DNA of 64,000 nt from NCBI RefSeq assembly GCF_009758205.1, contig NZ_WRXN01000003.1:496001-560000 (forward strand), written 5' to 3'. Every line of letters starts with the position of its first letter. Within the stretch, counting starts at the first letter, position 1. The notes beneath the pieces are model-generated. The model was not told the DNA's origin. It worked only from the letters and a program-made list of their open reading frames with translations, and made no database searches. Of the stretch, positions 11,001-19,585 are shown in pieces. A program made the translations under genes and the position numbers. The DNA comes from Chitinophaga tropicalis (GTDB lineage: Bacteria; Bacteroidota; Bacteroidia; Chitinophagales; Chitinophagaceae).

Positions 11001-11394
11001 CTTTTCGTTTGATGATGATCACACCATCTACAATGGAGAAGCTGAGCGCTTTACCTTTCAGCAATGTTGTCATTGCATCATTGAGCGGAAGGCTGCTGAT
11101 GCTGGCATCTACTTTTCCGGCTTTGTCAAGATCTTCGGCGGTATAGAAGAAATTATACCCTGTTTGTTTCCTGATCTCGGAAAATGCTTTCTCCAGTGTT
11201 ATACTTTTCCCATGCAGCGTTACATTTTGTGCATGGACCGATGCACAGACGTGCAGGGTGCCGGCCAGTATTAGAATAAAGGACAATTTCATGACCCTCT
11301 TGATTTTGGTTAGCAAGGCGCTGCCCTGCTCTTTGTTTTTGCACAAAGCAGTTAAATACATAAATTTGTTTTGGTTGAAGGAATTGTGATTCAA
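8002..11394 (-). CDS. susC: SusC/RagA TonB-linked outer-membrane porin with STN signalling domain
   Basis: A 1130-residue TonB-dependent transporter. Order: an N-terminal basic stretch and signal segment (residues about 35-55; a second possible start is Met35 at 11292), an STN/secretin domain (about 60-120) that contacts FecR, a carboxypeptidase-regulatory-like domain (about 143-225), a plug domain with the SusC-type segment before 'ILKDASAKAIYGSRAGNGVV' and a C-terminal beta-barrel ending in Phe. The STN domain, absent in the plain SusC of the pectin locus, implies transcriptional signalling through the FecR and ECF sigma encoded just upstream. It forms an operon with susD. Confidence 0.9.
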   Translation of the reverse strand: MNHNSFNQNKFMYLTALCKNKEQGSALLTKIKRVMKLSFILILAGTLHVCASVHAQNVTLHGKSITLEKAFSEIRKQTGYNFFYTAEDLDKAGKVDASISSLPLNDAMTTLLKGKALSFSIVDGVIIIKRKEITNTPLPPADITGKVVNEKGEPIPGATVMIEGTKIGTLTNSAGVFTLHMDNKEGTLVITAIGFKRQAMKVKGEDAIQIVLQQEPTKLNDVVISTGMFNRRKESFTGAVSTFTAEQIKTVSNQNVVKALAILDPSFQVVENLDIGSNPNRLPDIQLRGQTGFPDIRGVYTTNPNLPLFILDGFETTLEKVTDLNMNLVQSITILKDASAKAIYGSRAGNGVVVIETKPPTAGKMRLSYNGSMDITAPDLSSYKLTNSMQKIDAEVLSGKYTSADPATQASLLREYSTNLQAALEGVNTYWLSQPLRNGIGQRHAINLDGGDDVLRYSVNLNYNNIAGVMKGSDRNTISGVINLIYRKNNFQFRNNLTIDRNRSNNSPYGSFANVARLNPYWRMKDANGNYVKTFNNGAIGNPMYDGTLNSKDFTTYTNIIENFYTDWDAARNLRLTARVGINAQKNDLQQFTPANHSSYANVLPGSDAYLDRGEYTIQNGKISNLNADLLANYSFQLSKHHFYVNGAYSVTQNISTTNGMTMVGFPNDKMDDISFGYRYKPGTKAVGTENTSRTIALTSALNYSYDDRLLADLSYRGNASSQFGADNRWGLFWSAGLGWNLHREQFMRSLSFINLFKLRASVGTTGTQNFNSYQSLASYNYITDRTYNGDMGLDLIALPNPRLQWQQVQDNNIGVDLTVFNRLSIRFDYYIRDTKNLLSDMIIAPSNGFDTYKENIGESRNKGFQLAASLRVYERPESRTNVNVFVNVARNTNRIRKVSNSLIQLNKDADDDKGDVTTGNSDSRRPATRFEPGQSMTAIWVVPSLGIDPANGREIYVKKDGSLTYDWSAADYVVDGDSNPEYNGTFGANVQHRGLSANFAFTFRYGGQQYNTTLVNRVENADFNYNVDIRALEQRWRQPGDRTLYKNIADKTDTRPSSRFVQDLHELLFSSVSLGYDFSQSRWFRKVNMNRIYLAMNLNDLARISSVKTERGLDYPFARTISTSLSITF

Positions 11395-11566
11395 CGTTAC
11401 ATTCGTCGCCCAACAAACCGGGATGTTAGCGCATCGCCGGTTTACTTTTTAATGGGAATCTTTTAAGGTGTGTGCTGGTAATTCTCCTATAATCATCGTT
11501 TTAAAAGTGAACAATTAAGCTGTTGTGGTGGCTGATTTAAAAAAAGAAATTGGTTGGTTTCTGATC

Positions 11567-12745
11567 TTATGATCTGACTGTTACTTTGTTACCGTCTATG
11601 CTGAAATGTACATTCCCTGTTAATTCAAGTATTTTAAAGACTTTTGAAACATTCACATTACGTGGTATGGTACCACTAAAATTCTTTTCCGGAATATCTT
11701 CATATATAACTTCTACGTCGTACCAGCGGGCTATCTGCCGCATAATGGTCTGTATATCTGCTCTGTCGAAATGAAAGTTGCCATTCTTCCACGCCAGTAC
11801 CTGTTCTTCATCTGCGGAACTGACGGTCAGTTTACCTGATGGATGGAGGCTGGCCTGATGACCGGGCTGCAGCACTACAGGAGTTCTGGCGCCAGGTGCG
11901 GATACCTGTACGCTGCCGGACAATAATGTGGTCCGGACCATTTTTTCATCCTGGTAGGCGTTGATATTGAAGCTGGTGCCCAGCACCAGTACATCGAGCT
12001 GGTTGTTGACTGTAACCTTAAAAGGCATATTGGCCATCGGTGCTACTTCGAGATAGGCTTCCCCTGTAATTTCCACTTTCCTTTCATTGCCGCTGAAGGC
12101 GGTGGGATACCGGAGGGAGGAGGCTGCATTCAGCCATACTTTGGTACCATCAGGGAGTACCAGTTTAAACTGGCGGCCCTTTGGAGTGGTCATTGTATTA
12201 TAAGAACGTTCATTGCGGGCGGCTCCCTGGTTGTAGCTTAATTGTCCATTGTTCAATATTACTTTGGCGCCATTCTGGGTAGCTACTACACCGTTGCCTG
12301 TACTGTCCAGCACTACCTGGCTGCCATCGTCCAGGGTGAGCACCGCGCCGTTCTGTCCGGGGGGAGCGTCATGAGCAGGGCGGGTGGTCTGTACGACCTT
12401 CAAGGGACGGGAAGGCGAGCTATATCTGCTATAGAAATAAGCTCCAACTCCCAGCAAAAGGACTATGGCAGCAGCTGTTTGCCAGCGACGGTAGAAGGGA
12501 ACCACCCTGGTTGCCTGCTGTTCGTGCAGGGCCGATGTTAACTGTTCTATGAAGCGTTCTGTCTGGACGGCAGGTACGGGGAACAGGTACTTGTCTGTCA
12601 GCATAGCCTCTTTCAGGGCTTCTTCCAGAATTGTCCTGTTAGCTGGTTCTTCAGCCAGCTGCAGAAAAAGACCTTTCTCTTCCTGAGTCAGACCACCTGT
12701 GAGGTATTTTTCCAGTAATATTTCAAATGTCGGATGCTCCATCAT
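11567..12745 (-). CDS. FecR-family anti-sigma factor (transmembrane sensor)
   Basis: A 392-residue inner-membrane protein: N-terminal cytoplasmic anti-sigma part, one transmembrane helix (about residues 88-106, WQTAAAIVLLLGVGAYF), the periplasmic FecR domain (about 185-285, with LPDGTKVWLNAASSLRYP) and a C-terminal DUF4974-type domain that contacts the STN domain of SusC. It relays substrate binding at the outer membrane to the sigma factor. It lies between the sigma gene (68 nt) and susC (172 nt gap), the standard arrangement. Confidence 0.9.
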   Translation of the reverse strand: MMEHPTFEILLEKYLTGGLTQEEKGLFLQLAEEPANRTILEEALKEAMLTDKYLFPVPAVQTERFIEQLTSALHEQQATRVVPFYRRWQTAAAIVLLLGVGAYFYSRYSSPSRPLKVVQTTRPAHDAPPGQNGAVLTLDDGSQVVLDSTGNGVVATQNGAKVILNNGQLSYNQGAARNERSYNTMTTPKGRQFKLVLPDGTKVWLNAASSLRYPTAFSGNERKVEITGEAYLEVAPMANMPFKVTVNNQLDVLVLGTSFNINAYQDEKMVRTTLLSGSVQVSAPGARTPVVLQPGHQASLHPSGKLTVSSADEEQVLAWKNGNFHFDRADIQTIMRQIARWYDVEVIYEDIPEKNFSGTIPRNVNVSKVFKILELTGNVHFSIDGNKVTVRS

Positions 12746-12813
12746 GCATAAAGACGCCTTCCGGAAAGAGGAATAATAGGTTGGGAAGAAAAAAAAGTCA
12801 GATATTTATTTTG

Positions 12814-13398
12814 CTAATACATTGGGGCGATGGTAATAAGGAGGATGAGGACTTCCGGGTAATTGGCAAGATAGTTTCTCAGGTTGCCTAAGGCCTGTAC
12901 GATATGCCAGTTGACTGCATGTTTTGAAATATTCAGCTTTTCTGCTATCTGTTCGTGGCTGAGATGTTCCAGCCGGCTGAGGGTAAATACAGCTTTTTGC
13001 TGGGGGGGGAGTTGTTCTATGGCTTTGAGGATGAGGTGATACATTTCCTTGTACTGGTATTGCTGGTCAGGCAGGAGGTTTTCTTCCAGCGGGTCTTCAG
13101 TGGTCTGGCCGGTTTGCATGACCTGTTTACGCATAGAGGAGATGATCTGGTTGCGTCCGGATATATAGAGGAAATTCCTGAAGCTTTCAATGGCAGGGAG
13201 TTTATCTCTTTGCTGCCATACTTTTAGAAAGATGTCCTGTGTGATCTCTTCTGCTTCGGGGTAGGATTTTGTAAAGGCCAGGGCGTGAGAGAATACCCTG
13301 GGATGATAGAATCTGACAACAGTACGGAAGGCGGCTTCATCTCCGGCGGCTACCTGCGCTAATAATTCCCGCTCACTATTTAATTCCGTATTGTCCAA
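12814..13398 (-). CDS. ECF RNA polymerase sigma-70 factor
   Basis: A 194-residue extracytoplasmic-function sigma factor with region 2 (about residues 25-95, including the conserved segment EEITQDIFLKVWQQRD) and region 4 with a helix-turn-helix (about 125-180, LSHEQIAEKLNISKHAVNWHI). The C-terminus ends in a hydrophobic stretch (LILLITIAPMY), a common trait of Bacteroidota FecI-like sigmas. It is released by the FecR protein downstream and should transcribe the susC operon. Its own promoter should lie in 13399-13489, where TAACTTTA on the minus strand is one mismatch from TANNTTTG. Confidence 0.9.
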   Translation of the reverse strand: MDNTELNSERELLAQVAAGDEAAFRTVVRFYHPRVFSHALAFTKSYPEAEEITQDIFLKVWQQRDKLPAIESFRNFLYISGRNQIISSMRKQVMQTGQTTEDPLEENLLPDQQYQYKEMYHLILKAIEQLPPQQKAVFTLSRLEHLSHEQIAEKLNISKHAVNWHIVQALGNLRNYLANYPEVLILLITIAPMY

Positions 13399-13489
13399 TT
13401 AAGAGTTGAGTTGCTGTTAGGCGCTAAAGTTAATAAAAACTTTGCGCTGTTCCCGAGATGAAAATCAGGCAGTAATACGGGTTGCTGAT

Positions 13490-13969
13490 TTATTGCAGGC
13501 TTTTGGCAATATATGCGCAATAGTCCTTGTATTTTGCCTGTTGAGAGGGTGGATAGTGAATAGTCAGGCCCTGGAACACTTCTGTATCCTTTTTACCTGA
13601 ATCCAGGTAGTCTATGGTTTTCTTCACTATTTTCATATAGACAATGTTTCCTTCCCGGTCTTTACCGGAAATGATCAGCCAGGTTGGTTTAATGACCTTA
13701 TAGGTTATCTGCAGCCCGGTAGTGTAGAGATTATACTGTGATTGTATGGTTTCTTTCTCTTCAACAACCAGGCGGCCCCAGGCTGCCATCCTTGCTTCTT
13801 TATCTGCCGAAAGGAATGTCTGTCCGTCCCCGTTGGCAGATTCTCCCTGGCCGGTAAAGCCTGCCGGGTATTTTACACAGTACTGGAAACGGGCGTTGCA
13901 ATATTCGTTATCTGCGCCTGTGGTAAAGGAAAGGCAGATTGCAGCTACAGCGATCAGCAGTTTTTTCAT
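13490..13969 (-). CDS. Small exported protein of unknown function
   Basis: A 159-residue protein. The frame is open to 14029, but the start at 13969 gives a clean signal peptide (MKKLLIAVAAICLSFTTGA), so it is preferred. The mature part begins with a Cys-containing segment (EYCNARFQYCVKYPAGF) followed by alternating beta strands; the two cysteines could form a disulfide in the periplasm. I do not recognise the family. It is divergent from the GlxA-type regulator with only 82 bp between the starts, so the two promoters are close or overlapping. Confidence 0.6.
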   Translation of the reverse strand: MKKLLIAVAAICLSFTTGADNEYCNARFQYCVKYPAGFTGQGESANGDGQTFLSADKEARMAAWGRLVVEEKETIQSQYNLYTTGLQITYKVIKPTWLIISGKDREGNIVYMKIVKKTIDYLDSGKKDTEVFQGLTIHYPPSQQAKYKDYCAYIAKSLQ

Positions 13970-14039
13970 ACGATAAATATAACTAATGTGTGGCAGAAAT
14001 TGTATAAAATATGGCATTTTCGCCATCAATCATCCTATA

Positions 14040-14047
14040 TACATTTG
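14040..14047 (+). promoter_or_regulatory. Bacteroidota -7 element before the glxA-type gene
   Basis: TACATTTG fits TANNTTTG exactly and ends 4 nt before the ATG at 14052, predicting a leaderless mRNA. A weak -33 match (TTTC, 14018-14021) lies 18 nt upstream. Confidence 0.5.
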
Positions 14048-14051
14048 TAAC

Positions 14052-15044
14052 ATGTTAAGGCTAAAGAAAAGGACAGTGGTAGTGGTGCCTATGCCAGGTA
14101 CATTCCTGCTGGATATTGCCGGACCGGTAGATGTTTTTATGGCGGCAGACATGCTGCTTGACCGGCAGGGATATGAAATCATCTTTGCGTCTCCTTTCGC
14201 CAGCAAAAAGATCCCTACCAAAAGCGGACTGGAACTGAACTGTGATGTTTTATGCGAGGACATTGCGCGGCCCGTGGATACGCTGATAATTGCGGGTTTT
14301 GCCCGTCATCAGTTGCCTGCAGGGCATCCATTCTTCCAGTGGCTGAGGGATATTTATCCGCAGCTCCGCCGGGTAGGATCTGTTTGCGTAGGCGCTTATG
14401 CCCTGGCGGAAGCGGGGTTACTGGATGGTAAACAGGCCACTACTCATTGGGAATATACGCTGGAGTTCCAGCAACGTTATCCGCAGGTGACGGTAGATAC
14501 CAATCCGTTCTATACAAAGGATGGTAATGTATATACTTCCGGAGGAGTATCTTCCGGTACTGACCTGGCGCTGGCGTTGGTGGAAGAAGATCATGGGCGT
14601 GACATAGCTGTGCAGGCTGCGCGTAAGCTGGTATTGCACCTGAGGCGTCCGGGGCACCAATCGCAGTTCAGCTCTCTGTTGCAGATGCATAGCCTGGAAA
14701 ATTCTATTGCAGGGAAGCTGCATCCGTGGCTGATGCATCACCTGGCAGACGATCTCAGTATTGAGCACCTGGCGGAGCAAAGCAATATGAGCACGCGTAA
14801 TTTTGCCCGTGTGTTCCTGAAGGAAACAGGCGTTACGCCTGCCAAATTTATTGAGAAAATGCGTGTAGAAATTGCGCGAAAATACCTGGAAGACAGTGAT
14901 CTCAGTATAGAGCAGATAGCAGAGAAATGTGGTCTTGGGGGGCTGGTGTCTATGCGGCGTACGTTCCTGCGGCATATGATGGTATCGCCCAGTGATTACA
15001 GACGCGCTTTCAGAACATCACTACATACGATGAATAATACTTAA
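14052..15044 (+). CDS. GlxA-type transcriptional regulator (DJ-1/PfpI domain plus AraC HTH)
   Basis: A 330-residue regulator. Residues about 8-175 form a DJ-1/PfpI (class I amidotransferase-like) sensor domain with the nucleophile-elbow segment GSVCVGAYALAEAG; residues about 215-325 form an AraC/XylS DNA-binding domain with two helix-turn-helix motifs (LSIEHLAEQSNMSTRNFARVF and LSIEQIAEKCG). The frame extends to 13986, but the start at 14052 is preferred because the -7 promoter element lies just before it and the domain begins there. The GAPDH gene starts 11 nt after its stop, so the two are probably co-transcribed. Its ligand is unknown. Confidence 0.85.
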   Translation: MLRLKKRTVVVVPMPGTFLLDIAGPVDVFMAADMLLDRQGYEIIFASPFASKKIPTKSGLELNCDVLCEDIARPVDTLIIAGFARHQLPAGHPFFQWLRDIYPQLRRVGSVCVGAYALAEAGLLDGKQATTHWEYTLEFQQRYPQVTVDTNPFYTKDGNVYTSGGVSSGTDLALALVEEDHGRDIAVQAARKLVLHLRRPGHQSQFSSLLQMHSLENSIAGKLHPWLMHHLADDLSIEHLAEQSNMSTRNFARVFLKETGVTPAKFIEKMRVEIARKYLEDSDLSIEQIAEKCGLGGLVSMRRTFLRHMMVSPSDYRRAFRTSLHTMNNT

Positions 15045-15055
15045 AACTGATCAAT

Positions 15056-16060
15056 ATGAAAGTAGCTATTAACGGGTTCGGCCGTATCGGAAGAATGACA
15101 TTAAGGGCACTCCAGGGTAAAAAGGGAGTAGAAGTGGTGGCTGTAAACGATCTTACAGATATCCAGCTTCTGGCTCACCTCCTGAAATATGATTCATCTC
15201 ACGGTAAGTTTCCCGGAACCGTACAAACGAAAGACAATTACATCATAGTAAATGGGCATCCTATTCTGTTACTCAGTGAAAAAGCTCCGGAGAAGCTGCC
15301 ATGGGCGGCGCTGGACGTAGATGTGGTGATAGAATCTACCGGCCGCTTTACACAAAGAGAGAAGGCGCAGCTGCATCTGGATGCCGGCGCCAGGAGGGTA
15401 CTGATCACAGCTCCTGCTACCGGTAATGTAAAAACGATCGTAGCTGGTGTTAATAATGACCAGATCAGTGAGGAAGATACTATTCTTTCTACTGCTTCCT
15501 GTACTACCAATTGTATTGCTCCGCTGTTATACCTGCTTGATAAGGAATATGGCATAGCTTCCGGATTTATGAGCACTGTTCATGCCTTTACAATGGACCA
15601 GATGCTGCAGGATGGTCCGCATAAAGACTACAGAAGGGCCAGAGCCGCAACCCAGTCTATCATTCCTACCACCACCGGTGCTGCTAAAGCTATCGGAGAT
15701 GTGTTGCCTGGTCTGAAAGGGAAAATGGACGGGTTCTCTTACAGGGTACCGGTGATTGATGGCAGTATTGCGGACATGTCTCTGAACCTGGTGAAGGCTG
15801 CATCGGCAGCGGAAATAAATGCCCTGTTCAGAGAGTATGCGGATAATTCATTGAAGGGTATCCTGGAGTATACGGAAGAGCCGCTGGTATCTGCAGATAT
15901 CCTGGGGAATACGCATTCCTCTGTTGTAGATGGTACATTGACCCGTTGTATCGGGAACCTGGTGAAGGTAGTGTCCTGGTATGATAATGAAGTGGGGATC
16001 TCGAACCGTATTGCAGAACTGGCGGAAGAGATGGCGGTTGCCCATAGTGTTTCTGCCTGA
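15056..16060 (+). CDS. gap: Type I glyceraldehyde-3-phosphate dehydrogenase
   Basis: A 334-residue GAPDH that oxidises glyceraldehyde-3-phosphate to 1,3-bisphosphoglycerate in glycolysis, cytosolic. The NAD-binding fingerprint NGFGRIGR is at residues 6-13 and the catalytic motif ASCTTNC at 147-153 with Cys149 as nucleophile. The C-terminal signature WYDNEVGISNR is present. Full length for the family. It sits 11 nt behind an AraC-type regulator, an unusual neighbour for a glycolytic gene, and may be a paralogue under special control. A strong shared terminator follows. Confidence 0.95.
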   Translation: MKVAINGFGRIGRMTLRALQGKKGVEVVAVNDLTDIQLLAHLLKYDSSHGKFPGTVQTKDNYIIVNGHPILLLSEKAPEKLPWAALDVDVVIESTGRFTQREKAQLHLDAGARRVLITAPATGNVKTIVAGVNNDQISEEDTILSTASCTTNCIAPLLYLLDKEYGIASGFMSTVHAFTMDQMLQDGPHKDYRRARAATQSIIPTTTGAAKAIGDVLPGLKGKMDGFSYRVPVIDGSIADMSLNLVKAASAAEINALFREYADNSLKGILEYTEEPLVSADILGNTHSSVVDGTLTRCIGNLVKVVSWYDNEVGISNRIAELAEEMAVAHSVSA

Positions 16061-16073
16061 GATCTGTTCCCGG

Positions 16074-16111
16074 AAAGATAAAGGCTGGCCATTTGGCCAG
16101 CCTTTATCTTT
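16074..16111. terminator. Bidirectional terminator between gap and the TonB receptor gene
   Basis: A 17-bp perfect stem (16074-16090 with 16095-16111, 4-nt loop ATTT) flanked by A and T runs on both sides; it serves the convergent genes on both strands and overlaps the stop codon of the receptor gene. Confidence 0.85.
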
Positions 16112-18456
16112 TAAAGTTTAAAAGTTACACTGCCGAGGAAATTAAGCGGCTTTTGCGGAATGCCATTTGTATCCCAGTATTTCTGGTCCAGCAGGTTATT
16201 GCCTTTTATTGCCAGTCTGAATTTAGGTTGATCATAGAAGACAGTAGCGCTGAGTAAGGTATAAGCCGGCAGTTTGAAAGTATTGGTAGCTTCAAACCAG
16301 GAATCGCCAACATAGTTCCCGCCGGCGCCAAAGCCCAGGCCTTTTGTGCGGCCGCGGGTGAGGGTATAGCTGGCCCAGATATTGGCAACATCTTTAGGAG
16401 CACCTGTTGCCAGTTTACCCTGCAGAGCCGGAGAAGCCTTCGTGTATTTATTCTCGTTACGGGCGTATCCGGCAACTATGTTAAGACCTGTTACGGGGTT
16501 GGCAATCAGTTCCAGTTCATATCCTTTGCTTTGCTGTTCGCCATCCTGGAAGGTGAAGGTTTTGCCATCGATAATTTCGTTGCGGGTAGCATTGGTAACA
16601 TCGATGTTATAGTAGCTGATAGTACCACTCAGCTTATTATCCAGGATATCTACCTTTACGCCGCCTTCCCATTGGTTGCCCTGCTGGGATTTCAGTTTTA
16701 AGATGGTATTATCAGGCTGTACCAATGGCGCCAGGTTGATAAATCCGTTCATATAGTTTGCGAACAATGATACTTTATCTTTCCATACCTGATATATCAG
16801 GCCCAGTTTGGGCGACAGGGAGTTCTGGGAATAATCGCCCGCGCTTTTACCGGTGGCTACGGTATAAGTGCCGCTGGTAGTGAAACGGTCTGCACGGAGG
16901 CTTAGCATGGCCATTAATGTTGGCGTGATGTTCAGTACATCAGATGCGTATACGCTATAACTGTCTGATTTGGTCCGGGTAGCGGAAAATCCTTTCTCGT
17001 AGGATAATGCGTCTATCTTATCTGCATTCAGATCTTTCAGTGGCTGATTGATGTTAACAACATCATAGTTCACTGTTACCCTGTTCAGCTTATTATAATT
17101 ATGATTATAGTCTATGCCGATAACCAGTCTGTTCCTCAATGAGCCGATGTGGAAGTCGCCCACAAAATTCTGTTGCAGCTGGATATTGCCGAAAGTTTCC
17201 GGTTTCTGGTTACGAACGCTGCGTGCTATGGTAGAGTCAGTGAGCAGGGTCAGGTTGGTCCAGTAGAAGTGTTTATAGAAGCCTTCGGAAAACAGGTAGT
17301 TGGTCTGGGAGGTCCAGGCATTGGATATTTTATATTCTACGCGGGCCTGAATATTGTTGATACCATTGCTGATATCGACACCGTTGTTAATGTAGGAGCG
17401 TTTGTAGCCGATGTTAAGGTCTTTAAAGCTTCTTGCTTTTACATTGGTGAAGTCTGTGACTGCATAGGTACCGGTAGCAAAATCGCCTCTGGTCAAATCA
17501 ATATCAACGAGGAATTTCAGCCTGTCGGTCACCTGGTAGGAGAAGCTGGGAGCGAGCGTATAGTTTTTAGCGTATCCCTGGTCCTGGAAAGAGCCTTCTG
17601 TCTGAGCCGCTGTATTCAGTCTGAAGAGCAGGGAGCCGTCCTGGTTTAAGGGAGTATTGATATCTGCTGTAAACCGGGCAAATTCGAAACTACCTCCTGC
17701 AAAGCTTACATTTCCGCCAAATTGTTCGTAAGGTTTCTTGGTGACGTAGTTGTAAACGCCTCCGAAGGTGATGTTCCTGTTACTGCCGAAGAGGGTGCCG
17801 GAGGGGCCTTTTATCACTTCTACCCGTTCCAGTATGGCTGGGTTCAGGGGAACGATGGCGCTGGTGACCATACCGTTACGCATACCTGTGGCGTTGGAGA
17901 AGCCACGAATGGTCATGCCCTGGGAGCCGCCTACGGCAAAGTTGGGAACGGCGCCGGGGATGTTCCGGTAAATGTCGGTACGTTCGGTGATCAGTTGTTC
18001 CTGCATCAATGCTTTGCCTACTGACTGATATACCTGTGGATTTTCCAGGTTTTTCAGGGGAAGGCGTGCTACCTGTTCGGTCGTTTTATCGGCAAATTTG
18101 TTTTTGTTCTTCGTGATCTCGACTTCCCGGAGTTGTGTATCGGAAAGCTGGAGTTGCAGGGAGACGGTGGTGGTTTTACCTTTTTCTACGGTAACACTTT
18201 GAGATTGAGTCTGGTAGCCTATCAGGGAGACCTCCAGCTGATAGGTGCCGGCAGCGATGCGATGGATAGTGAAAGTACCGTCTTCAGCGGTAATGGCGTT
18301 TTTGTTAGTGCCTTTCACTATTACGGTTACGGAAGCGGCATTTCTATTGTCACTGGTGGTAATTCTACCTTTAATTGTCCCTAAGTCGTTGTCTGGTATC
18401 CCTGCAAAAGCGAACAGGGGGAGTAATAAAATGATGGAGTACAGTAAAGATTTCAT
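16111..18456 (-). CDS. TonB-dependent siderophore-type receptor
   Basis: A 781-residue outer-membrane receptor: signal peptide (1-18), a carboxypeptidase-regulatory-like domain (about 25-110, GTIKGRITTSDN...), plug domain (about 130-235, including MTIRGFSNATG and RVEVIKGPSGTLFGS) and a 22-strand barrel ending in VTFKL. The layout matches the FhuA/FecA-like siderophore receptor group rather than SusC. It is likely to import an iron chelate, although the ligand is inferred from family only. It is monocistronic here, with a TACTTTTG -7 element on the minus strand 24 bp before its start. Confidence 0.85.
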   Translation of the reverse strand: MKSLLYSIILLLPLFAFAGIPDNDLGTIKGRITTSDNRNAASVTVIVKGTNKNAITAEDGTFTIHRIAAGTYQLEVSLIGYQTQSQSVTVEKGKTTTVSLQLQLSDTQLREVEITKNKNKFADKTTEQVARLPLKNLENPQVYQSVGKALMQEQLITERTDIYRNIPGAVPNFAVGGSQGMTIRGFSNATGMRNGMVTSAIVPLNPAILERVEVIKGPSGTLFGSNRNITFGGVYNYVTKKPYEQFGGNVSFAGGSFEFARFTADINTPLNQDGSLLFRLNTAAQTEGSFQDQGYAKNYTLAPSFSYQVTDRLKFLVDIDLTRGDFATGTYAVTDFTNVKARSFKDLNIGYKRSYINNGVDISNGINNIQARVEYKISNAWTSQTNYLFSEGFYKHFYWTNLTLLTDSTIARSVRNQKPETFGNIQLQQNFVGDFHIGSLRNRLVIGIDYNHNYNKLNRVTVNYDVVNINQPLKDLNADKIDALSYEKGFSATRTKSDSYSVYASDVLNITPTLMAMLSLRADRFTTSGTYTVATGKSAGDYSQNSLSPKLGLIYQVWKDKVSLFANYMNGFINLAPLVQPDNTILKLKSQQGNQWEGGVKVDILDNKLSGTISYYNIDVTNATRNEIIDGKTFTFQDGEQQSKGYELELIANPVTGLNIVAGYARNENKYTKASPALQGKLATGAPKDVANIWASYTLTRGRTKGLGFGAGGNYVGDSWFEATNTFKLPAYTLLSATVFYDQPKFRLAIKGNNLLDQKYWDTNGIPQKPLNFLGSVTFKL

Positions 18457-18479
18457 ATACTATTGCAAAAAGAATAGTG

Positions 18480-18487
18480 CAAAAGTA
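18480..18487 (-). promoter_or_regulatory. -7 element of the TonB receptor gene
   Basis: On the minus strand this reads TACTTTTG, an exact TANNTTTG match, 23 bp upstream of the ATG at 18456. No clear -33 TTTG was found at 18-21 nt spacing. Confidence 0.4.
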
Positions 18488-18562
18488 TCTTAGAGAAAGA
18501 TGGATGGTTTTAACATTCGGGAAAAAGATTTTCTGAAAGCGGAAAAATTGTCCGGAAGATTA

Positions 18563-19585
18563 TCAGCTTGAAGATTGTACGATCAGGTTAGTTGCCAGTA
18601 TTTTCCGTTCAAATTCTTTCACGGGCTTCTTACTTTCAATCAGTTGTAAGAGCAGGCTGGTTGCTATTTGTCCCATTTCAAATGCCGGCTGGCGTACTAC
18701 CGTTAACGGTGGGTGCAGTAATTCGATGAGGTCTGAATTGGAGAATCCTACCAGGGCGATATCTTCCGGTATACGGATACCTTTGCTTTTGAGTACGCGC
18801 ATGCAGTTGGTAGTAAGCTTATCTGAAGCTGTAAAGATAGCGTCTGGCCTGGGGCGTAGTTTCAGGAGCTGGCTTACGGCCAGTTCTACTTCCTGGAGGT
18901 GAAGGCCGGCATACCGGCTGTATTTGATCAGCGCCTTGCCAGGTTTGACCCTTGTCTGTGCCAGTGCTTCCCTGTATCCTGCCACACGTTCCCGGCTGAT
19001 GGAGAGATTTTCCGGACCGGCTATGACGGCGATGTGTTTATATCCTTTGTTGATGAGATGGAGTGTGGCGTTGTATGCTCCGCGGAAATTATCTACCATC
19101 ACTTTATGTGTCTGTATATCTTCTACAATCCTGTCAAAGAATACGATGGGAAATCCTCTGTCGTGTAATGCTTTGAGGTGTTCCAGGTTCTCTGTTCCGC
19201 TGGATACGGAGATGAGCAGACCGTCGATGGAACGGGAGGCGAGATATTGTAAGGTCATTACTTCTTTGTCGAAGGATTCATGGGTCTGGGAGATCATTAC
19301 ATTGTATCCTTTGTCTTTGGCAACGGATTCTATTCCGTTGATGGCCTGGGAGAAGAAGCTATTGGCGATTTCTGCTACGATGACGCCGATGGAGCGGCTT
19401 CGTTTTTCTTTCAGGCTGAGGGCGATGGGGTTTGGATGGTAGTTGATGCGGGTGGCGTATTCCAGTACCAGTTGTTTGGTTGCCACGCTGATCTCATGGC
19501 TATCCCGCAGTGCGCGGGAAACTGTTGAGGTGGATAACCCCAGGGCGATGGCAATGTCTTTGATAGTAGCAGCTTCGAATTTCAT
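18563..19585 (-). CDS. LacI-family transcriptional regulator of the pectin locus
   Basis: A 340-residue LacI/GalR regulator: helix-turn-helix at residues about 7-30 (TIKDIAIALGLSTSTVSRALRD), hinge near 50-60, then a periplasmic-binding-protein-like sensor domain (about 62-335, RSIGVIVAEIANSFFSQAINGIE and typical FDR and GFSNSDL segments). It is divergent from the GH43 gene. LacI-type operators are seen before susC (21476) and just before its own start (AACGTT centred at 19588/19589), so it probably controls the pectin locus and itself, with a sugar or uronate metabolite as inducer (inference). Confidence 0.88.
   Translation of the reverse strand: MKFEAATIKDIAIALGLSTSTVSRALRDSHEISVATKQLVLEYATRINYHPNPIALSLKEKRSRSIGVIVAEIANSFFSQAINGIESVAKDKGYNVMISQTHESFDKEVMTLQYLASRSIDGLLISVSSGTENLEHLKALHDRGFPIVFFDRIVEDIQTHKVMVDNFRGAYNATLHLINKGYKHIAVIAGPENLSISRERVAGYREALAQTRVKPGKALIKYSRYAGLHLQEVELAVSQLLKLRPRPDAIFTASDKLTTNCMRVLKSKGIRIPEDIALVGFSNSDLIELLHPPLTVVRQPAFEMGQIATSLLLQLIESKKPVKEFERKILATNLIVQSSS

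Noticed and set aside
10405..11274. 289-codon plus-strand ORF opposite the first STN-type SusC gene
   Set aside because: It lies entirely antisense to a well-supported SusC gene, its sequence is Cys/Tyr/His-rich with no domain pattern, and it is a by-product of codon bias.
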